The notes below the pieces were generated by a model. The model was not told the origin of the DNA. It did no database searches and saw only the letters and a program-made list of their open reading frames with translations. A stretch of 64,000 nucleotides of DNA, from assembly GCA_035626595.1 (NCBI GenBank), contig DASPNJ010000062.1:1-64000 (forward strand). The letters are read 5' to 3'. Shown one piece after another: positions 60,614 through 64,000 of the stretch (the first letter of the stretch is position 1; each line of letters begins with the position of its first letter). Both the position numbers and the translations under genes were made by a program. This DNA comes from JAQGMV01 sp035626595. GTDB lineage: Bacteria; Pseudomonadota; Gammaproteobacteria; Burkholderiales; SG8-41.

Positions 60614-61266
60614 GCCAGCACGGCGGCATCGGCATGACCTCGCAGCGCACGCGCCTGCGGATGGTCGAGCGCCTGCGCACTCAGGGCATCCGGGACGAAG
60701 TCGTGCTCTCGGCGCTTGCAGAAGTGCCCCGCCACGTGTTCGTGGACGAAGCGCTCGCAAGCCGCGCGTACGAAGACATCGCGCTGCCGCTCGGTTTCGG
60801 CCAGACCATCTCAAGTCCGTATACCGTGGCCCGCATGACGGAGCTGGTGCGCGCCGGCGCCGCGCTCAACCGGGTGCTCGAGATCGGCACGGGCTGCGGT
60901 TATCAAGCCGCCGTGCTCTCGCGCATCGCCAAGGAGGTCTATTCGATCGAGCGGCTGGCGCCGTTGCTCGCCAAAGCACGGAAGCATCTGCGCGAGCTGC
61001 GCGTCACCAACATACGGCTGCGGCACGGCGACGGCCAGGTCGGCATGCCGGAGGTCGCGCCCTTCGACGCGATACTGGTGAGCGCCGCGGCGACCCATCT
61101 GCCGGCGAATCTGCTCGAACAGATCGCGGTGGGCGGTAGAATGATCGTGCCGCTTACGCAGCATGGTGAGCAGCGCCTGTGTGTGGTCGAGCGATCGCAG
61201 CACGGGCTCGTCGAAAAAAAGATGGACGCGGTGAAGTTCGTGCCGCTGCTGCCGGGAGTTGGATAG
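60610..61266 (+). CDS. pcm: Protein-L-isoaspartate O-methyltransferase (canonical copy)
   Basis: 218 residues from GTG 60610; ATG 60634 is an alternative. Motifs GFGQTISSPYTVARMTELV and VLEIGTGCGYQAAVLSRIAK are those of the repair enzyme, and GGRMIVPL follows. It begins repair of isoaspartyl damage in aged proteins. Its neighbours surE and nlpD mark this as the standard copy, unlike the one at 14045. Confidence 0.93.
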   Translation: MSQHGGIGMTSQRTRLRMVERLRTQGIRDEVVLSALAEVPRHVFVDEALASRAYEDIALPLGFGQTISSPYTVARMTELVRAGAALNRVLEIGTGCGYQAAVLSRIAKEVYSIERLAPLLAKARKHLRELRVTNIRLRHGDGQVGMPEVAPFDAILVSAAATHLPANLLEQIAVGGRMIVPLTQHGEQRLCVVERSQHGLVEKKMDAVKFVPLLPGVG

Positions 61267-61273
61267 AGCGCTG

Positions 61274-62281
61274 ATGATTCGTTTGGGGCTTGCCGTGCTG
61301 GCCTGTGCCGTCGCCGCTGCGTGCACGGCCCCGCGTCCCGCACCTGCACCGGTCTCGGAGCGCACGCCGCCGCCGAAATCCGGCGCGCCGGCCGTCGCGA
61401 CGGCGAAACCCGCGCCGCCTGCCAAGCCGACCCCGGGGGCCGGGCCTGAAGCGCGTGACACGTACCTCGTGAAGCCGGGCGACACGCTGTACAGCATCGC
61501 GCTCGAGCATGGCGTGGATTACCGCGAGCTCGCGATCTGGAACGGGATCGACAATCCCAGCGCGCTGCGCGTCGGACAGGAGTTGCGCGTGAAGCCGCCG
61601 GCCTCCGGAGCGGTGGCCGCGCCGCTCAAAGGCCCGGGCGGGACCGTTCCGGCAAAGCCGCTGGGCCCCGGGACCGCCCCGTCTTCGGCTCCGGCCGCAG
61701 TGCCTCTGCCGCCATCGGCCGCAACCGCGCCGGCGGGCGGCACGCCAGCCGTCGTCACCGAGCCGCGGGCTGTGCGGCTGCCGTATTCCGAGCAATCGTT
61801 GGCGCAGCTCTCGAAGCCGGAGCCGGCGGCCCCGCGTGTCGAGTCACGCGCGGATGCCAGACCCGAAGCGCCGCGTAGCGAGAGCGGCGCTGAGGCGGCG
61901 CGCGGTCCGGACGATCTCGACTGGGCGTGGCCGACGCGCGGCAAGCTTCTCGCGACGTTCAACGATGCCTCGAGCAAAGGCATTGCGATCGCAGGCAAGC
62001 TGGGTCAGCCGGTGCTCGCGAGCGCCCCGGGGCGCGTCATCTTCAGCGGCACGGGGATTCGCGGTTTCGGCAAGCTCATCGTGATCAAGCACAACAACAC
62101 CTACCTCAGCGTCTACGCGCACAACAGCGAGCTCCTCGTGAAGGAAGGGCAGAACGTCGCGAAAGGGCAGAAGATCGCCGAGATGGGCAATAGCGACGCC
62201 GATCAGGTGAAGCTGCACTTCGAGATCCGCCGCTTCGGCAAACCCGTCGATCCCCTGAAGCTGCTCCCGTCCCCCGCGTGA
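61274..62281 (+). CDS. nlpD: NlpD-like lipoprotein (LysM + degenerate M23)
   Basis: 335 residues from ATG 61274. The signal ends in a lipobox (VAAAC). A LysM domain (YLVKPGDTLYSIALEHGVDY, about 59-104) is followed by a long Pro/Ala linker and a C-terminal LytM/M23 domain (IVIKHNNTYLSVYAHNSELL). The zinc ligands are incomplete: the first His is missing and HxH reads KLH. Like E. coli NlpD, it is probably an amidase activator rather than an enzyme. rpoS, the usual next gene, is absent. Confidence 0.92.
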   Translation: MIRLGLAVLACAVAAACTAPRPAPAPVSERTPPPKSGAPAVATAKPAPPAKPTPGAGPEARDTYLVKPGDTLYSIALEHGVDYRELAIWNGIDNPSALRVGQELRVKPPASGAVAAPLKGPGGTVPAKPLGPGTAPSSAPAAVPLPPSAATAPAGGTPAVVTEPRAVRLPYSEQSLAQLSKPEPAAPRVESRADARPEAPRSESGAEAARGPDDLDWAWPTRGKLLATFNDASSKGIAIAGKLGQPVLASAPGRVIFSGTGIRGFGKLIVIKHNNTYLSVYAHNSELLVKEGQNVAKGQKIAEMGNSDADQVKLHFEIRRFGKPVDPLKLLPSPA

Positions 62282-62342
62282 GGGGCGGCGCTTGCCTCCG
62301 GCTCGGGCTGCCATTCGGCAGCCCGTCTCGGCCGGCAAACGA

Positions 62343-62372
62343 TTCAGAGGAAAACCAAGGTTTTCCTCTGAA
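62343..62372. terminator. Bidirectional terminator between nlpD and the transglutaminase gene
   Basis: A 12-bp perfect stem TTCAGAGGAAAA / TTTTCCTCTGAA with a 6-nt loop lies between convergent genes. It is A/T-rich at the loop side and probably serves both directions, though no long T-run follows. Confidence 0.65.
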
Positions 62373-62403
62373 ACCTCCTTTCCTTTGGCGCGCGCGCCTA
62401 GAT

Positions 62404-64000
62404 TCACGGTTTGAACTCGCGCGCGAGCGTCTGCAGTTGCTGGACGTTCTTCGCGTCCGCTTCCCCGCCGTAGCGCACCGCCACGTAGAGTGAGATGAAG
62501 CGCCTGACTATGCCTTCGAGATCCGGCCGCTCGCGCGTCACCTTCGCGGCGTACGCGAGCGGTCCCTCGTTCGCTTCGCGCACGAGACCGCGCGCCCGCA
62601 GCTTCTCGCAGAACGCGATGTAGGCGAGCTTCACCGGATCGCGCACGCGCACGCGCAGGCGTCGCAGCATGAAAACCGCGAGGACGAGCGTGAAGGCGCC
62701 GGTGATCGCAAGCAGGAGCGCGGCAAGCGTGCGCCACGTGGCGTCGTCGAGGCCCACGCGCGTCATGAGCGCGCGCTGACGCTCCGGCGTGTAGCCGAGC
62801 ACCCACTGGTTCCAGCTGTTCGCGAGCGAATCCCACGTGAGCCGCAGCTCGCGCAGGAGCGGCAGATCCGCCCGGATGAAGAGCGGCAGCGCGCTGCTCG
62901 CGCCCACTGCCGCATTGAGGCCCTGCTCGACGCGCGCGGGGGACACCGCGGCAGTGGGGTCGACGCGAACCCAGCCCTCGTCGCGCAGCCACACTTCGGT
63001 CCAGGCATGGGCGTCCGCCTGCCGCACGATCAGATAATCGCCGATCGGGTTCATCTCCCCGCCCATGTAACCCGTGACGATCCGCGTCGGTATGCCCGCG
63101 GCGCGCAGCACGACCGCGAATGCAGAGGCGTAGTGCTCGCAGAACCCGGTACGCGTGTTGAACAGGAACTCGTCGACGGAGTGCTCGCCGAGGAGCGGCG
63201 GCGACAGGGTGTACACGAAACCGTCCTGATTGAACCGGCGCAGCAGGGCCTGCACGAGATCGCGGTCCTTCGGGTAACGCGCGCGAAGCTCCCTGCCGTA
63301 TGCGACCGAGCGCGGATTGAAGTTCGAAGGCAGCTGGAGGGCCCGTCTCAGCGTCGCCGGGCTGTCCTCGCTGCCGTAGGCGAAGTCCAGAAACGACACC
63401 ATGTCGTAGCGCACGCGCGAGGTGACGGGCGTGGTGGAGATCAACTGGAAATCGGCAGTTGCGACGGCGCGCGGCGGAAGCTTGCCGGGCAGATCCAGCG
63501 CGAAGAGCCACGGCTTGCCGTGGGGCTCGACCGTCACGGTGTATTCGACGGGCCGCGCGGTGGTGTCGTAGCGCACCTCGCTGAAAACGGCGCGCGTCGC
63601 GCGCCAGGTACGCCCGTCGTAATCCCACAGTACCGGTCCGCGCCAGTACAGCCGGTTGGCGGGCGGCACGCGCGACTTGAACGCCACCCGAAATGCGACC
63701 GCCTCGGACAGCGTGAGCGCGCTCAAGCTTCCGGGCGACATGGTGTCCGAGAGCCCCGAGGTCGCGCGCTGTGCGTCGGCAGGCATGCCCCACAGCGGCC
63801 CCTGCACGCGTGGAAACAGCACGAACATGACCAGCATGAAGGGCACCGACTGCGCGAGCAGCATGCCGGCGGTGCGCAGCTGATGCCCGGCGCCGCGCGG
63901 CGTCGGGCCGTAATGGATGCCGATCATTCCACCCGTGATCACCCACACGCAGGCCAGCATGTAGAGCGCGGTGGGAATCGTCTGCGAATACAGAAAATTC
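62404..64000 (-). CDS. TgpA-like transglutaminase-family membrane protein (5' end beyond window)
   Basis: The frame is open from 62404 to the window end (about 532 codons), without its start. It begins with membrane segments (GMLLAQSVPFMLVMFVLFPR), then a periplasmic transglutaminase-like domain with Cys in TRTGFCEHYASAFAVVLRAA, His in ADAHAWTEVWL and Asp in GWVRVDPTAAV, all three intact. A further span (LAALLLAITGAFTLVLAVFM) and a cytoplasmic DUF4129-like tail follow. This is the DUF3488/TgpA architecture, essential in Pseudomonas aeruginosa. Usually preceded by MoxR and DUF58 genes, which would lie to the right. Confidence 0.88.
   Translation of the reverse strand, partial: NFLYSQTIPTALYMLACVWVITGGMIGIHYGPTPRGAGHQLRTAGMLLAQSVPFMLVMFVLFPRVQGPLWGMPADAQRATSGLSDTMSPGSLSALTLSEAVAFRVAFKSRVPPANRLYWRGPVLWDYDGRTWRATRAVFSEVRYDTTARPVEYTVTVEPHGKPWLFALDLPGKLPPRAVATADFQLISTTPVTSRVRYDMVSFLDFAYGSEDSPATLRRALQLPSNFNPRSVAYGRELRARYPKDRDLVQALLRRFNQDGFVYTLSPPLLGEHSVDEFLFNTRTGFCEHYASAFAVVLRAAGIPTRIVTGYMGGEMNPIGDYLIVRQADAHAWTEVWLRDEGWVRVDPTAAVSPARVEQGLNAAVGASSALPLFIRADLPLLRELRLTWDSLANSWNQWVLGYTPERQRALMTRVGLDDATWRTLAALLLAITGAFTLVLAVFMLRRLRVRVRDPVKLAYIAFCEKLRARGLVREANEGPLAYAAKVTRERPDLEGIVRRFISLYVAVRYGGEADAKNVQQLQTLAREFKP

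Noticed and set aside
61844..63946. A 700-codon minus-strand frame in a second phase across nlpD and the transglutaminase gene.
   Set aside because: The other minus-strand phase carries the complete transglutaminase triad and membrane segments; this phase is low-complexity Arg/Ala.

Overview
The window is high-GC, densely coding proteobacterial chromosome, most likely a betaproteobacterium. The evidence is gene order and content: the run ndk-rlmN-pilW-rodZ-ispG-hisS-yfgM-bamB-der-hfq-hflX-hflK-hflC-DUF2065-hisZ-purA-tRNA-Leu-rnr-rlmB-rpsF-priB-rpsR-rplI-dnaB is characteristic of that class, priB and hisZ are present, and there is a TAXI-type TRAP transporter. I saw no insertion sequence, prophage, CRISPR array or rRNA operon.

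Layout. (1) 1-10528: an accessory glycoconjugate locus. A partial myo-inositol-1-phosphate synthase gene points left. To its right is a tightly coupled nine-gene operon: two NAD-dependent sugar epimerases, a zinc-type dehydrogenase, a Gfo/Idh oxidoreductase, one GT4-like and three tandem CgeB-like glycosyltransferases, and a methyltransferase. (2) 10587-18868: scattered single genes, including a luciferase-like monooxygenase, a FlK-like thioesterase, a NYN-LOTUS protein, a PCMT, a cyclase-FHA fusion, a dienelactone-hydrolase-like enzyme and a gamma-glutamyltransferase. (3) 18884-46332: the core block, with accA-tilS, the TAXI-TRAP operon with an internal terminator, then the long housekeeping series ending in rpsF-priB-rpsR-rplI and dnaB. 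(4) 46473-55482: accessory again. It holds a wrecked PAS-PAS-GGDEF-EAL gene whose GGDEF core is inverted, a Crp/Fnr regulator followed by a Crp-type palindrome, two prepilin-like genes, a type I secretion ABC/HlyD pair whose ABC gene carries an in-frame amber codon, and a solitary IHF-alpha gene. (5) 55733-64000: small secreted or lipoprotein genes, treZ, surE-pcm-nlpD with no rpoS after nlpD, and a convergent TgpA-like transglutaminase gene running off the end.

How the genes may work together. The left locus probably makes a glycoconjugate from several activated sugars, possibly with an inositol-derived component; the product is unknown. The core block covers RNA quality control (Hfq, RNase R, HflX), membrane proteolysis control (HflKC), outer-membrane assembly (BamB), histidine, purine and isoprenoid synthesis, translation and replication. 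The most informative anomalies are the inverted GGDEF fragment, the amber codon in the type I secretion transporter, the palindromes upstream of the prepilin-like genes, and the inositol/CgeB locus. All family assignments come from reading motifs and from memory of families; no database search was run.
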